Origin: Sclerodactyla briareus
Lineage: Eukaryota; Echinodermata; Holothuroidea; Dendrochirotida; Sclerodactylidae
Assembly: GCA_026419785.1 (NCBI GenBank)
Contig: JAODTK010001288.1
Location: 1-64,000 of the forward strand
Direction: 5' to 3'
Length of the DNA stretch: 64,000 nt
Shown here: positions 33,331 to 46,231 of the stretch, piece after piece
Position numbering within the stretch: the first letter of the stretch is position 1
Layout of the letters: each line of letters opens with the position of its first letter
The notes under the pieces: generated by a model
Seen by the model: the letters and a program-made list of their open reading frames with translations, nothing else
Database searches by the model: none
Told to the model about the DNA's origin: nothing
Translations under genes and position numbers: made by a program

Positions 33331-35530
33331 ATTGAACAAGTTTCATGCTGATTTTCAGTACACATCATATGACAATTTAAATATTTTTTTGACTGACTTA
33401 ACCCTTTTGAGGAGTTGCTCATCCATATTAGTTCTGTAATTGTTTTGACATTTTCCTCTGTTTGGGAAGTGCAACACGGTTTTCTCATCCCAGCACTATC
33501 ACTCATGGATCTACCATTCAAGCAATACCATTTTATTTTAATAAGATTTTTATGAATTTATTTGATTGCCGTGATTTTCTGTCCAATTTAACATTTTGTT
33601 TTACTTGTTCTTGCCACAATTTGTAAGGTTTTAAATCCTGCGCAAATTTCCTGCCATTATTGTCCCTCTATGAGGCGGATACAGTCATGATGTGCTAATG
33701 ACTGTGTATGCGGTCAGAAACAATGTAGAATTTGCTGGTACTGTTCCCTGAAGCCCCCGCCCACTTGATAAATTAAGTAATTGCAGGTAAAACAGAACAA
33801 GGCTTCGTATCTCCAACTAATGCCCGGTCTCACTTGAGTAATTCAACACACGATTCAACTCCCGACTGAATAAAACCGACCTGTATGTGTGAAACAGATA
33901 CCCACATATCCACATTCACTGCCTACAAGTGGAGCCATCACATCTGTTTATCACTTCGAAGGATCATGTGTTCATTCCAGTTGAAAGTTGAATTGTGTGT
34001 TGCATCATGTAAGTGGGCCCAGGCTTCCGTTGAGCTGGGGACCCTGTACTTGATCGCAATTATTCACCATTGAGAATTCTTCATCCCTCAATAAAGAATG
34101 AACGTTGTTTTCAGTTCAGTTGGAGACATGTTAACCAGAGTCATTTGCAGGAGAGTGGCTCAAATGAACCTAAAAAGTGGAAATCCATGTCAGTAGCCAT
34201 CAAAAAGACATGGGTCTAGTCTATATTTTGTAACTAAGCAAAGTACATCCTGTCCGAGCACGGATAGTCTGAATTTCCATGGAATGGGTCCGATTATTGA
34301 GGGTGATACCAAGACCCAACCATTAACCAGGATCTGATGTGTGATTTCATCAATAACCTGGGTATTCTTCACTTTTTGGCCTGGTTTGGTCCTCATTATT
34401 CTATACATATGGTTCATATCTTAGAGTGCTCCTGCTTAACAGTTTTTCTACAATCGGGCATTGAGATTGTTCTAGTTATGTGATATGGTTTCAGTATGTC
34501 GCAGAGTATGACCGACAAGGCCTGGTCACACTTGTTACTCAAGAAGTTTACATTTCAGATTAGGAGGGAGAATTTGGCATTTCCTCTGCTTAGCCACATC
34601 GAAAAGGGTTAGCCCATTAGCCAAAACGTGCAAAGGGCAGCATTATGTGGTGAACAGAAATCTGTGTTCCTGCGGCTTGACTTTTCACAGGTGAAAGGTT
34701 TTTGGCTGTTCATGAGTATTTATCACACAGGCAAAGGGAAGCATCAACACTACAAGCCATTTATTTGGCATATGGGATATCTGAATGCAACCCCAGAGAT
34801 AATACTCATCTAATTCACAATTTCGATGAAGGGCCAGTTTGGATAATATATGATTATGACCTACATACTGCCTTCTGCCTGACATGCCCAAAGTACTTAA
34901 CAGGTATTACTTTCCTTGGGCGAGAAATATGCTCTACACTTCAGCCACTTTGGGAGCATATGTGGAAGCAGCCAATAACAGTGCCAGTTGTCCGAGTTCC
35001 CCACATGACCCGATAGGCACCTGGTGGATAGGAGCATTGAAGATAGAGGACTTAAACTCACCGTCCTCAGTTAATCTCCTACATTTGCACAGCACATGAG
35101 GTAACTTTGGTTGGTTGTGCACCCAATAGTTCGCATATTCAAGGACCTGTTGTGGTCACATCCTTCAAGGTTCTGTCCTGTGTAACCGATTCTGGTTGAC
35201 ACATGTGTGAGCTGCTGCAGTGACTGTCTTGAACAAATTTATTTTTCCTATGCTGGGATGTGTTGAGGAAGTCTGCTGACGCTTATTCTCTGTGGGCTTT
35301 GGTTATATACACATATGTGTGAGAGAGCATTGTGTGAGTCATATGCTAAAAAAATATTCAGTCAAGGATACAATATCAATTGGGGCAGCTGTCTTGACTT
35401 GTACATCCCATTCCTTCCATTCTTTAGTTGATCAATTTACCAGACCTAATAGTATACTGTAGAAATTAATCAAATTGGATATAAAACTTGTTATCGGAAA
35501 AGTTCAGCTTCTCTGTCTTGTTGTTTTTGT
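33331..35530. other. Non-coding stretch, no gene seen
   Basis: The longest open frame (34702-35016, 104 codons) has an upstream TTTTCACAG and ends without a matching donor or known domain. I do not call it a gene. Confidence 0.4.
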
Positions 35531-35531
35531 T

Positions 35532-35559
35532 AGCTCAAACCAGCTATACTGGTTGAGCT
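35532..35559. repeat. Short inverted repeat (hairpin), possible element terminus
   Basis: AGCTCAAACCAG and CTGGTTGAGCT form two arms around CTATA, with one A bulged. A near-identical hairpin lies at 29456-29481. Recurrence suggests a mobile-element end, not a gene-specific structure. It sits at the start of the 425-bp array. Confidence 0.5.
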
Positions 35560-35599
35560 CACCCCCCCACCCCCCCCACCCAATTCATGGCTCATGTCA

Positions 35600-36760
35600 T
35601 AAATTTTCACACAATGGTACTTGAAATGCATCTCCCCCACAACATACAATTGATGTTCTTCAAAGTTACATTTAATGGGTCCCTTGTGAGGTCCATTTGG
35701 GGTGTTCAAATTTGGGGCGTGGGGCCCAGTTTGGACCCTAGGGCCCCATTATATGAAGTACTGCAAAATCTTGCATCTCCTACAAATTTTGCTGCACAGT
35801 GCTGACGTTTGGTTATAATGGTGGTCTAATAGCTGTACCTTCAGGGTGCCAGGGATCTAAGTCCCAAGGCCCAGTGTGGGCCCTGGGGTCCACCATGTGA
35901 ATTATTAAATGCTTCTCTTATGAATTTTAGTGCACAGTGCGGATATTCGGTTCATAAATGAGAGCGAACAGAGTTACCCTTTGGGGTGTTCAGGAATTTT
36001 GGTCCAAGGCCCATGGGCCCATTTTATGAAATTTCACACAATGGTACTTGAAATGCATCTCCCCCACAACATACAATTGATGTTCTTCAAAGTTACATGT
36101 AATGGTCCTGGGTAGAGCGCCATTGGGGTGTTCAGGAATTTTGGGTCCAAGTCCCAGTTTGGCCCTAGGGCCCAATATAAGAAATATCTGCAAAATCTTG
36201 CATCTCCTACAAATTTTGCTGCACAGTGCTGACGTTTGGTTATAATGGTGGTCTAATAGCTGTACCTTCAGGGTGCTCAGGATTTAGGTTTCCAGGCCCA
36301 GTGTGGGCCTTGGAAGCCATCATTTGGAATTATGCATATGCTTTTCAATTACAAATTTTGAGTGCGCAGTGCTGACATTCGGTCATAATGATGGTCTAAC
36401 AGCGTTAACCTTTGGGGGTTTTCCAAGGTCCCACTTGAGACCTGTGGGCCCTTTTAAGAATTTCACACAATGATACTAGAAATACATCTCCTCCCATGAG
36501 TTTCAATGGTTTTCCTTCAAAGTTAATGTAACAGCCCTTGGTTAGAGGGTCATTGGTGATGTTCAGAATTTGGGGTCTAGTTTGGACCCTAGGTCCCAAT
36601 AGATGGAATACTGCAAAATCTTGTATCTCCTACAAATTCTGTTGCTCAGTGCTGATGTCCGGTCATAATGATGTCTAATAGCCGAACCTTCAGGTGGCCC
36701 AGGGATTTAGACACCACGCCCCATGTTACTTACTACTTGTGGGCCCTGTGGCCCATTATG
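35600..36760 (+). repeat. Tandem array, about 425-bp unit, 2.7 copies
   Basis: Units start with TTCACACAATGGTACTTGAA near 35604, 36029 and (diverged) 36458. About 60 bases at the start of units 1 and 2 are identical. Each unit also has GCAAAATCTTGCATCTCCTA, then GCTGACGTTTGGTTATAATG and TCTAATAGCTGTACCTTCAG. Each unit contains two half-related parts, with GTGTTCAGGAATTTNGG recurring twice per unit. No conserved frame. Confidence 0.85.
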
Positions 36761-39120
36761 CGGAATGTGTATTGGCTGCTGAGACATTTTTGGGCCATAT
36801 GAAGATCATGGTCAAAAATTGTTACAGCATCACAGTAGACCATTGTTTGAAACGGCCTCCTTGCCCCATGATCTTAAACTTTATCACTAATGTAGCATGG
36901 ATTCTTTTTGTACATTTTGTGCGTTTGAAGCTACAGCACCTTGTGCTCTTTATTATGTCCGTGCCACTTCTGTTATTCTTGGGGAACTGGAGAATGAGGG
37001 AGCATACCTGGCATACAGAGATGTATCCTGGTAGCCTATTGGTATTGCTTCCGGGAGAGGTCAAGGGTCATGTGTGGTCAGGACAAACAGGGGTACACCA
37101 TTTAAAACCCTTGTAGACTTGAAAAAGAAAACTACAAATGAGTTCATACTACAGGTGGTGTATATTTTGTATACTCGTGCTGTCGGTATAGGGGGAAACA
37201 AACCAACGATTTGATCAGATGTGCCTCACAAGCGTGTCAACCTGTGAGATTCCTTGTGTGTAGTAAATGCCGCAGCTTTCAATGCTTCCATCCGTGTGAA
37301 CTTAGAGTAGGTTTGCAAGTTGATTGTCGATCTCAAGTACATGAGTCGTTGGAGGAAATAAATGTCTCTAACATCGAAGGCAGCAAATCCTTATAAAGAA
37401 GAGCTTAGTTGGCTGAGTCTCATGCACAATTTCGAAGGAGAACTGCTGAATCAATTGTAATATAAGAGCTGGCTAAGGGGAAACTGAATGTGTTAGTTCA
37501 GACCAGACGTCACACCTACCTAACGCAGTAGAGTAGGAAGTATGTGCATGTGTTATGCACCAATCCTGGAAAAGCTTCGCATAGCTACATAAATATATTT
37601 GTAACTAGGCTTTGGTTTCACATTTTAAAAATTTACAACATATGTTCAGAGCGGATTGTTCCAGTGGACTGGTAGGTGGTCATGGTAAACTTTTGTGAAA
37701 GAAATACATTCAAAGATTGCGGAATGTGAGTTTACAACCAAACCAAACACGTTATAATAAATACCTACATTAGGAAAACATTTTTCGTATTGTATTGACT
37801 ATGTGTTTGGACCATACAGTTTTTCCTACTCACAATTAAACCGTTTTGGGGTCAGTTTGTTGACTTCGTTCTTCAAAAGCTATTACTTTGGTCAATGGTA
37901 TACGTGGATGGCGGGGAATTGTTGTGGATATCAGATTAGTGCAAATTATTCATTTCATTCCTCTTGAATGGCGATCTAATAATAACCCTCAACGTTGTCT
38001 ACAGTGGCAGCCGCTCGAATAATGGCCCGTCCAAGATGTGATGCAAAGCTTGAGGCTGCGAGTGTCCAAGCAATTGCATTTCCCGGATACCAGAAGAAGC
38101 ATTACTAATTGCGAGGGATCGTACTGAAAAGAAGCATATTGGAAATTGTTCATACAACTTGTTAGCAAAAACCATAATTCCAAGGTTAGCTCCTAGACGA
38201 TAGCACAATAAGTGATTGTCACGAGCGCGTGGTAGAACAGTTTGTCGGGAATGTCTATCCTGGGAGGTCAGGAGCGCTACCTAGGTCACCCTACCGTTTT
38301 GGGTGGATTCTGTGTTGTAAAGGTATTGGGGAGGGGGAGCAAAGCAAAGCAACCGGTGCCATGGGAAATGGCTGTGGCGCCGCTCTCCGGGAAACAGGTG
38401 AATCAGGCGTTAAACCATATCAGAAATAACACCATGTTCAATAAACATAGGCCCAATAGATCAAATGGTTCTGTACCTTGACCACAAGTGATCGCAACAA
38501 AAAGTTGACACATGTGCAGGCGCTCTAATTGTTAAAACTCAGAGAGAGCTCTGAGAGATCTGTCGAGGAGTACCCGTGCGAGGATTTAATTCTCACATGA
38601 CCCCCCCCCCCTCTCCAAGTAAATGTAAACTAAATTGTACACACGCATTAATAATCATGATTCCCCTTAGATCGATGCTCCATTCCAACCGGTGGATCTG
38701 TTAAACTCAACGACGTCGTGCTCCCTGATGCTGGACCAGTGAGAAAACATCAGCCGCTGCTATCGCAGTTGTAGCACTTGGCTAACCTGTCATCGCAGGT
38801 TCATGACGTGTTCGGATTAGATTATTGCGGCAGGGCATTCGTGTACGCTATTCGGGGCGACTGAAGGTGAAAATGTAAGGCAAATACCCGGCGAATACTT
38901 GCATGGGGAAATATTTAAATTATTACGGTCATCACTATCCAGTAAAATTCTGACCTTGTCGAGGTTGGCTACAACATCCCATATGCTAAAAAACAAAAAA
39001 CATTGCGATACATGTCATGTCCTCATCGGAGCAGATCTAACCTAATTATTTGACCTCATCTGTTACATTACATTGAAAATGTGTCGGTATGTGGCTATGT
39101 TCGAGCTCAGAGGAAATATG
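36761..39120. other. Stretch without a supported gene
   Basis: Apart from the Cys-rich frame at 37181-37396, nothing could be identified. Frames at 36694-37116 and 38229-38481 have no recognisable motif; the former starts inside the 425-bp array. Confidence 0.4.
37181..37396 (+). pseudogene. Cys-rich frame resembling a piggyBac C-terminal zinc module (remnant)
   Basis: The frame gives IRCASQACQPVRFLVCSKCR, then SFQCFHPCELRVG. The last four cysteines follow C-x2-C-x4-C-x3-C, the spacing seen at the C-terminal cysteine-rich domain of piggyBac-type transposases, where it follows an Arg-Cys start as here. The usual CF is C-Glu here, and the first cysteine pair is more widely spaced than usual. 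I found no upstream DDE catalytic domain. It could be a remnant of a transposase 3' end or an unrelated chance frame. Confidence 0.3.
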
Positions 39121-39124
39121 TTTA

Positions 39125-39260
39125 TGTTCATAATTAATCACATCTGAGGGTACATATAGCGCCCAGCGGCTGAGTGCACTTCGACGAAAGAAAGGTATGC
39201 TCGCGGGCGTTATGTCACGTCACCAATGCGCAATTTCTGCCAGACTCGATTAGCCATGTT
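39125..39260 (+). repeat. Dispersed repeat, shared with 56925-57055
   Basis: Blocks TAATCACATCTGAGGGT, CGACGAAA, TCGCGGGCGTTAT and TTTCTGCCAGACTCGATT correspond to AATCACATTCTGAGGGT, CGACGAAA, TCGCGTGTTCTTAT and TTCCTGCCGGACTCAATT at 56930-57050. The copies are old and diverged. Confidence 0.5.
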
Positions 39261-39899
39261 AACATGATAGTCAGTCTCGACCGTACTGTGACTAATTGGC
39301 GCGCTAATTATTGAGTTATTGATAATTTCTTAACCATGCCTAGACTACGTTCAAGACGACACGTTTCATGGACTTTGCAGGCTATTCCCAGAAACATGTT
39401 GAAATCTTTGAAATAATTATAGTTTCATTAACTGAAATCTGATAAGGACCTACATCTGACTGACCATTGACGAATCGGAATGTGGAATATTTAAAACCGA
39501 TTGGTCCTATCCTTGACAAAATCTATAACAATGATTGTTTATCTTGATTTGTGTGCTTAGTGCCTAAATATCGTTTGTCAGAAAACCCGTATATGTCGCC
39601 CCCACACATTCCACATACACTTTAACGCAACAGGAGGGGTCTTATTTTATTTGCCCAGGTGAAGCTTACATCATGGAAGCCTGCCACGAAGGGAACATGC
39701 TGAAAGATAACCAAAATAAAACACAGAACACGAACATCTTCTGTCGAGGTGTAGCATACGTCAATAAAAGTCTATTGTTTTCTCCATGGAGTGTGGCAAT
39801 GTTGATCCCCATAGAACACAAAAACGTCGTAAACTTTATGAAAATTGTTTCGTCCAATGGTTTGAGAAGCTATTTTGTGGTGTAATAATATGAATAGGA

Positions 39900-40130
39900 A
39901 CGTTTTTGGCAACATCTTATCCGTTATAACAATATCATAACATTACTAAAACGTTGAAAACATTTTTCGAACATTAACTAAAACGTTGAAACAGGGTTCG
40001 AACATTAAAAACGTTAGAAAAATATGTTTTAAAATAACACCAACATTTAGCTTTATAAAACATGTTTGGAAAAGGCTTTTTCAAAATTTTAATATTGGAA
40101 ACGTCCTTGTGTTTGCTGGGTAGGGTGATG
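39900..40130. repeat. AACGTT-rich short tandem repeat
   Basis: Short units of the kind AACATTAACTAAAACGTTGAAA repeat irregularly (written here once in part; see 39940-40020). The array closes with GTGTTTGCTGGGTAG. A related AACGTT-containing block with the same kind of closing phrase lies near 57180-57325. No coding potential. Confidence 0.6.
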
Positions 40131-43100
40131 GTAATCTTTCACCATTGAGCATTTGAAATTAATTAAGATGCGTCTAAGCGATGGTTGCCGTAACGACCTG
40201 CTATTGGAAATATCACTCCCAAGTCGGCTATTTCTGATTAGGGTGGCATATTTTGAGGTCTTTCGTACGTGGCTGTCGCGACCTGTCATACTAGGTGTTG
40301 TCTGACTATAGTTCACTGTTACGTTTTGTTAGGTGCATCGCTGCCACTTTCTCTTACTGAACGATGAATTTATGTGGGAAACATTATGTTTTTGGGGCGT
40401 CCCCATATTTGTCTTCCTCGCAGATGTTATACCTTTTAAATGCCTCCATGATGGCTCGGGGGCGCATTGTATTTTTTTTTGCCGGACTGAAAAAAGATCA
40501 ATGCTATATATTGAAGACTTCCAATACAAAATCAAACTGACCTCCAATCTCTCTGAATGTGACCATTGCTCTTTTTTTCATCATCGCTGTCGCGTACCAA
40601 ATGTAGCAACTTCATTTCGTTAATATCACTCCTCCACGATAACATATCATGGACCAGTTTATAGGTTGATTTGATGTCACGCCTCATAAATCAATGCGAA
40701 TGTTATTGTATGATGTAAACACTGAACCTGCGACGAACAGCTATGGACACAAATGCTTCTCGGTTAGCTTGAAAATAATTCTTCACTGGACCACATTCTT
40801 TCACATCATCTATAAGTAATGCGCGCTACAAACTCCCTACTCTCAATGAAAAATTTCGGATTGTGGTTTTCTGATTATCACGACAACATAGCCAGGGAAG
40901 GAACGATTCCACCCCGCGAATTGACATTTTCACGGTTCTCCCCCTGCGACGAGAGTGAAAGAGCGGGGGGGGGGGGGGGGGGGAGGGTGGATACCACGAC
41001 TGGATAAGGGTGTTCGAAATGCATGCTGGGATACTTCAGGGGAACAGTGTTGTGTTAGCATGTATTGGAAAACTTGTAATTTCAAATTTCTTCTCATTGT
41101 CCTCGCATATTCTCTCAAAATTTAGTATTTTTGTCCCCGATTATTTTTACAAATCTTTATCGTGACAAATCTGACGAAAATGTGCTTTTTTCCCCCCAAG
41201 AGAAAAAACATTTTTTAATCCGCTGAAAATTCCCTTTTGGCCTTCTATAGATTCCTACTTTGCCCCCGGAGCTATACCAGAAAGCATTGCGAGAGGCTAT
41301 TTGCGAAAAGGCTATGTCCTCTTCACCCGCAATGCCATTTTGCCCCACTTATTCTCGGCAATTTTCATTCATTCCACGCTTATTTTTTGGCTTGTTCGTC
41401 ACTATTTTTCTCGTCGTCTTATTTCCGCCTTCCATCTCTTTCTCTCTTTTCTCCTTCCTTTGCCTCTCGATCTTTTTTTCAGGGAATACGCCACTGGAAA
41501 AATTACTAGTCAGTCAATGACAACAATATGCCGATGACAACACACTCTTGCAGAAAGCAAGCGCTCAACTTAAGACCTGAACATGTGTAAGACGCGAAGT
41601 TGGTGTACGAAGAGCTGAACGAAAGGATCTAGATGAAACAAATTGAAATGTTCACTAACTTATTTTTCCCCGGGGTTGATATTATGAACGACCACCCTTT
41701 GTAAGAGCCGCTATGCCGTATGATGCAGAGCTAGACAAGATGACAAAGAGTCAACTGGAGAGAGCGAACCGTTTCGGTCAGTTGTGCTCTAACGAATTTG
41801 GGACTTTTTGGGACAGGACAATCGAAGAAAATGGGAAATAGATTAACAGTTTCTGATGTGATGCTCGGCAAGTTTTAAGGCCCCATTGCTGGACATTACT
41901 TTGGACTGCAATATGTTTTTAGATCGGTTAATTGTCGGGATTCTTAGATTTTGAACTCTCGCTCGCAGCTGGAACCATTTCCCGTAGAGTACCTAAAACG
42001 AGTAGACACTCCAATAATAGTGCGAATGCCGAATGCGCGCATGCGGGTAACGTGATAGGGCAAACCACAAGACGATGACTGTCCTTGACGCCTGGCTCTA
42101 AAATAGGCGAGGCAGTCTGAATCCGGAAGGAACTGAGTATATGTGTCATTTTTTTCACCAGAGATCACAGACACATAACAAAGGAATCATGTTCCATGTC
42201 TACGGACATGACTTTGTGCCATACGTACATTTTACATACAACATCCTCCCGGTGTACGGTAACCGGTTGTGTTCAGTTATCTGGTTAAATAGTCGGTGTT
42301 GATTTTATCTCTGAATATCATTAGACAAGTGGTGACTGCTGAATAACAATCGTAATATCCGTTTCATATCAGCGATTAGTAGCAGTCCGCAAAGGGAGTC
42401 GTTGTCACCTCGGTAATCTATGGGTATATCATCAGATGTTTATATGACTCGTAGATCATAATCTCAAACCACAAAGGTCTGCGGAATTTGCAAAATGCGC
42501 GGGTACAACCTCACCGTAGCAAGAGAGGCTTTGGATTCGAGTGTGTTCAACCGGCGCCGGCAATTAAAATAGATCCCCCAACGGTTTATAGTTAGCTCAA
42601 GCTATGAAAACAAACATGTGCCACTCAATTCGTGGAAGTGAAAACACTATTAATGGGTTGCACTGGGACGCTTTCCACGTACACGGCCATTACAAGGCAG
42701 ACAGGGATTATTAATATCCCACACATAATGCGGGCATGAAATTGCCCTCTGCTTGAGCTGTCTGCTATGCATGTTGCACCATCTATTTTGCATAATGGCA
42801 CTGTGGGAATTTTTTCATCGTTATTATATGCCATCAAGACTTTGTAAAATTAATAAAAGAATATAAGAGATTCCAACCATCTTTCATTGCGCCGAAATAA
42901 TATACCAATGGGGTAATGTTACCTAATTAATCTCAATCGGTCATATCGATTTTTCACGAGCGATGAGTGGATAGGGGAACACTCGGCTCAGTAAAATCGA
43001 AAAAACCCCATCCCAATTTTCTTTCGCTGTGACAGAGTTGACCCAATATGCAGATATGGCAGATTGGCCCCCTTTCTTTTCTGGTATACCCGGAGAGCAA

Positions 43101-43900
43101 TTCATCTATTCATTCTCACACACCCCGCGAAAATGAGCTCCCACTGACAGTTGTAAACATAAGTGAATGATGGCGATAGTGATATAGTAAAAATGTTATT
43201 GAGAATTTATGCGAGCATTTTATATCTGGAATCCCCCCCCCCCCTCCTCACACACATACCACCACCAACACTATCGTCTGACTCGCGGCTAATAGCAGTT
43301 TAAGTTCCACTATAATGTTTAAACTTTGCTCAACTCTTTTCATCAACAACGGTCGTAAATCGTTCACAGATATTACACCTATCAGCGGTTGATTTGTCAG
43401 ACCCACAAGCTCACCCGAGCAGAACACGGCGCGGGACTAATGAGATTACACTGTTACATTGCCCGGCGACCTGCCCGTAGCCGGATGGAACAATATCTAT
43501 ATGTTATCATGCTTGGAAGTGTTCATTTTATTTTACCCTCTCTATATTAAGGAGGCATAATATGCAACTGGTTGGTTGATAAGAGCATTGACCTACGTAT
43601 TGGCATGAAACGTCCATAAGGGCATTCCATCAAATAGTCTCTTGAGCTTGTTGTTCCAAACTGCACGTTTATACTACCCCACCACTGTCCTGTTAGCTAG
43701 CGCTATAGTTTACTCGAGACAAATATCATCTGGTCCACTTCTCACAGGTCTAGGATGAACACCAGCCTGGAAGTTATTTCTTCTTGTGGTAGGCATATAC
43801 TGGGAACAAATACAACGTTACATCAAAACTAGACCGGAAATGAATCCCTAGGCCTTCTTCCTCACCGACAAGAACTGATGAGGTTGAATGCGAAGACCAG
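40131..43900. other. Stretch without a supported gene
   Basis: A G run of about 20 bases lies near 40964-40983. A pyrimidine-rich stretch lies at 41390-41480 and ends in CAG at about 41481, but no coding exon follows. No family resemblance was found in the frames. Confidence 0.4.
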
Positions 43901-43914
43901 CGAGTATAGTGGGT

Positions 43915-44000
43915 ATATCGAAACCACAGACATAGTAACACTGGTAATGGGGGTGAATGAATCGAAATCACAGACATAGCACTGGTATTGATGATGATCG
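43915..44000. repeat. Short local duplication, about 46 bp
   Basis: TCGAAACCACAGACATAG...CACTGGTAATG at about 43918 is followed 46 bases later by TCGAAATCACAGACATAG...CACTGGTATTG. It is a simple local duplication. Confidence 0.6.
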
Positions 44001-44084
44001 ATGTTCACTTAGAAAGTTGGAGTTCTTTTTGGCTCTAATTACAGTGAAAAAAGAGTCGGCGGCCTCACCACCATCCCCAAGTTG

Positions 44085-44585
44085 AAATTTTGGTGACAGC
44101 TTCCTTATGGGTATTACAGGATTCTGTGTTCTTGGTGTGAAACCTGATCATTTTTTGGCCAAAAATTGGAATTTTGGAACAGTCAATATGTTATTTAGCT
44201 TGTATACGGATTAACTCGACCCCATCTGGATAGATAGAGCTCATACTCGATGAAGTTTGCTTGGTCTGATCCAGTTGATGGAGGTTGGTGCATATGTGGC
44301 TTCCTATCAAAATGAAAGGTACATGTGGTAACAGTTGTGGAAGAGTAATATGTTGGCCAATTACAGCTTGTGAACATGATAACATGACCCCACTTAGATG
44401 GATGAAGCTCATACCGGCATGTGTGTTCATCATGATGACTACATGAGTGACATTGTTTTGGAGTCAGGGTCAGGTGAGAGGTCAACAAGGCCCGAAGTTT
44501 GAAATAAATCTTGTTAACAATGAGTCCAGAATGAATGGTCTGATTATTAGTTGAAAATGAGTGTGTTGCTCCCTCATCAAGAGAA
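44085..44585 (+). repeat. Isolated copy of the 300-bp AGGTCA satellite
   Basis: The phrases AGTTGAAATTTTGGTGACAG, GATAACATGACCCCAC, GGATGAAGCTCATAC and GTGTTCATCATGATGACTAC follow in the same order as in the 23.2-26.6 kb array. Roughly one and a half units are present. It lies 17 kb from the main array. Confidence 0.75.
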
Positions 44586-44589
44586 CAAA

Positions 44590-46110
44590 AACCCCTTTGC
44601 TATAACAAGATTAGCGTTCTTCTTGTGGTATACGTTGTCAAAGGAAGCACTAAGACGTCTTTCTTGTTAGTTGAAAAATTTGACTAACCAGCCAATCCTT
44701 CTTGATCCTCATCGGCCCACATGGCTAATTTGGGCCAGGGGGCCAAGGTCTTCAAATTAGCACTCCTCTTATTCGCGTGATTTCCTCTTTCGCAAGTTTA
44801 GGATACAGCGGTGTGTAGTTGGAGGTGAGTTACGTAACTGGCTGATCAGCTGACCGTCTGACTGAACGGAGGAATGATGGACAGCCAACAGCAAAGTGTC
44901 GGTGCATGGAGACGTAATATCACTTTAGTAATAGCCAACCCATTGTAATGTCTAGTTTTTCCAGACATCAAATCAGTCACATGTGTAAGGGTTCGGTTGA
45001 ACAAAATTGACTTTTTTAAAGGAATGTTGAGACATTCTAATAAATTCTCTACAATCAAACCCAGAGCCAGCTTGTACCTGTAAAAAGATCGTTGTATTTA
45101 TTTCAAAAGGTTTCACAAGGTAGCCGTCGCAAGGTATCGACCGACTCTTGGTGCACTCACTATAACGCATTTCAGGTTTGAATATAAAATGCCTAGCGTA
45201 CCTCAACGTTTTCCTTTAGTGACCAGTGTCGATTTGATATCATACCGCAGAGACCCATTAAGATAACATGCCGTACTTCTTTATTATCCTAAGATAAAAT
45301 TCACATACCTTTCAACGCTAACTGATGACATGGCTCAATCAAGTTGCCTTGCTCCCCGTTTACAACTGGTGAGTCATATATTTAATTATATTTAATATTA
45401 TCCTATTGCCAATACTTTGCTAAATTTAGCTGGAATTTTCTAAATATAAAATTTAAATTTGGGGGCCTTCATTACGTGTAGCCTACTAATGAACTTCCCT
45501 AATTGCATGGTGGCACAGAATCTTTTTTCCAGGTTTGATATGTTTGTCCTCTGTAAAGGTTGAAAAGAGGAAGGAGCAATGAGAACAGGTTGAGTATGAA
45601 TTACAAATATTTTGTTCCAAGGTACAGGACGAGTGGGTTCTTTCACTTGACCAGAACAAAATAATTCAGACAAATGATTGACGGACAGGAAGGCAGAGGA
45701 AATAATTCTTTCTATGACCGACATAGCCCATAGCTCCCATTTTATTCTTCTAATTTCCTTATTCAAACAGATTCATGGGACTCACCTCTATAATCACGTA
45801 TATTCCAACTGCTATTGTATCTCCCGAAACAACAGCCACTAGGGGGTCCGGGGGCCATGACCCCCCAACTTTTGGGAAGGCCCCTATACATAATGATTTT
45901 TTCACACACAAAACGTTGTCCCATCACTGCCCCCAAATTGCTCTTGCCCGCCCCTCCCCCCCCCCCTCCAATTTTCGGAGAACGTGGCTGCGCCCTAGTG
46001 TTTGGTGGTATTGCGTTGTCTCTCCAACTTGTTGTTCCCTAATTCGATATGGGATGTCCCTACAGTACTTTTACTGCGGGCAGTTGTGATAAATATAGGG
46101 TCCGCCCTAT
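44590..46110. other. Stretch without a supported gene
   Basis: The longest frame (45440-45766, minus) has no recognisable motif. A G/C-homopolymer block at 45840-45990 resembles others in the window and ends with CTGCGCCCTAGTG, facing CACTAGGGGG at its start. It may therefore be a short inverted-end element. Confidence 0.35.
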
Positions 46111-46112
46111 AC

Positions 46113-46231
46113 TCCCCCGTCTCATTGGTCCCCCGTTCTCATTGGTCCCCCCCAATTAGCACAAAACATCTCATTGTTCCCCCGTCTCATTGGTCCCCCA
46201 GTTCATTATTCCGTCTCATTGGTCCCCCCAA
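46113..46231 (+). repeat. Minisatellite, CCCCCGTCTCATTGGT-type unit
   Basis: Six or so units of CCCCCGTCTCATTGGT and variants are present, with one interrupted by an AATTAGCACAAAACAT insert. Unit length varies from 15 to 19 because of C-run length changes. Confidence 0.85.

Noticed and set aside
34702..35016. 104-codon plus frame
   Set aside because: No recognisable domain, no matching donor site and no support from neighbouring exons.
35600..36760. CRISPR-like array
   Set aside because: Units are about 425 bp with no short repeat/unique spacer structure, and the window is eukaryotic.
45440..45766. 108-codon minus frame
   Set aside because: No recognisable domain or exon boundaries.
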